A DNA stretch of 64,000 bases from NCBI GenBank assembly GCA_900708905.1, contig CAADRB010000004.1, positions 1,694,597 through 1,758,596 of the forward strand. The letters run 5' to 3'. The DNA comes from Hymenolepis diminuta (lineage: Eukaryota > Platyhelminthes > Cestoda > Cyclophyllidea > Hymenolepididae). Below, in pieces: positions 63,310 to 64,000 of this stretch (position 1 is its first letter; every line of letters starts with the position of its first letter). The notes under the pieces are model-generated. The model saw nothing but the letters and a program-made list of their open reading frames with translations, was not told the origin of the DNA and did not search any database. Both the position numbers and the translations under genes were made by a program.

Positions 63310-63535
63310 ACCTATTAAGGGAAGCATTTTCCAGTGCTCATCTTGGCTCAAGGTCATCATTGACATCATTGAGTTGGGTAAGAAACTCAAATTCTACCAC
63401 CCTCTGTATTAGCCGGGCGTAATCTGTGCGGTTGGCGGTACCACCACTTTCGGTGTACACCAAAAGGAATTAAACCCATGGCCTCTGATTTTGCGGGCAA
63501 TCACACTAACTAACATGCCACCACAACTTATTTAA
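63310..63535 (-). repeat. tRNA-derived SINE copy 4
   Basis: On the minus strand: head GTGGTGGCATGTTAGTTAG, B-box region GCCATGGGTTTAATTCC, middle GAGGGTGGTAGAATTTGAG, body CCAAGATGAGCACTGGAAAATG, end CTTCCCTTAATAGG. This is one of the most complete copies and shows the family layout from head to tail. Confidence 0.7.
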
Positions 63536-63903
63536 CGACTTCATATGAATCCCTCTTTAATCATATGAACATTTTAAATTTGTCACCAAAAACGGACAAT
63601 TGTGCAACCATTAATGCCATTTTAATCTTACACGTTAAAAATGTTCACACCCTTTTGACACAATTGATATTCGAATTTCTTTTCCATCATTTTGATCTTC
63701 CATCGTGAACCAAAAAATACCATACCACATTAATTTAAGTTCTTGTACGTCTCTGAGATTGTTTATCCTTTGAATTGATCTAATTGCAAGAATTAGAAAC
63801 TGCTGATATTCATTCAATAGAGCTTATTTATTTCTATCTACGTGGAAAGAATTCAACCTAAATACCATATGCAAATTCCGGTACTTGCGTTGACAGGAGT
63901 AGT

Positions 63904-64000
63904 TGAAGGATAACTCCCTATGCATTTCCAGAATTACCTCTTATTCGCATTATCCACGACAATACCTCGGTTTTTCACCCACCAAGTTGGAGCGACGTCT
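63904..64000 (+). repeat. LTR, family copy D, cut by the window edge
   Basis: Starts TTGAAGGATAACTCCCTATG and continues TTTCCAGAATTACC, TTATTCGCATTATCCACGAC, CCTCGGTTTTTCACCC up to the last base. Its opening matches copy A closely, fixing the family's 5' end. The rest lies outside the window. Confidence 0.75.

Noticed and set aside
61671..64000. LTR copies C and D as the two ends of one complete retrotransposon
   Set aside because: No gag or pol motif was seen between them, the interval contains a SINE, and the copies differ noticeably.

Overview
The window is AT-rich eukaryotic DNA from an animal nuclear genome: GT-AG introns, CCAAT boxes, AATAAA signals, a tRNA-derived SINE family and decayed Ty3/gypsy and mariner copies. 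The mix of a 39-nt in-frame micro-intron, other introns of 53-83 nt, an intronless Mab-21 gene and gypsy relics of the kind seen in flatworms suggests a platyhelminth, probably a tapeworm (hymenolepidid-like). That taxonomic call is inference, not proof.

Layout. Positions 1-13.1 kb are gene-poor, with one SINE copy and an LTR-like promoter block near 0.8-1.1 kb. At 13.18-14.72 kb (minus) lies an intronless gene for a secreted or membrane-anchored leucine-rich-repeat protein, followed by a 103-nt assembly gap. At 17.5-19.9 kb is a broken Ty3/gypsy retrotransposon (LTR, gag, zinc knuckle, protease, start of RT). At 21.0-21.8 kb is an internally deleted mariner transposase. From 22 to 41 kb I see no intact gene, only repeat copies and gypsy fragments (an RT-like fragment near 29 kb, an integrase relic at 34.7-35.8 kb).

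The right half holds three conserved genes: an intronless MAB21L homologue (minus, 42920-41682), a TMUB-type membrane ubiquitin-like protein (plus, 47164-50620, three exons), and a DHX33-type DEAH-box RNA helicase (minus, 60970-51883, nine coding exons, 790 aa as modelled). MAB21L and TMUB are divergent, 4.2 kb apart; TMUB and DHX33 are tail to tail, 1.26 kb apart. The genes have unrelated jobs (development, ER ubiquitin-linked quality control, ribosome/RNA metabolism), as is normal in a eukaryotic genome.

The same LTR family as the 17.5 kb element recurs in the TMUB intron (minus) and twice at the right end (plus, the last cut by the window edge). A tRNA-derived SINE family recurs at least five times, and a third unnamed repeat family at least three times. 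I found no credible CRISPR array, rRNA or functional tRNA. The points most worth a second look are the in-frame micro-intron in TMUB, the altered helicase motif VI in DHX33, the LRR surface protein, and the undescribed-looking SINE and LTR families.
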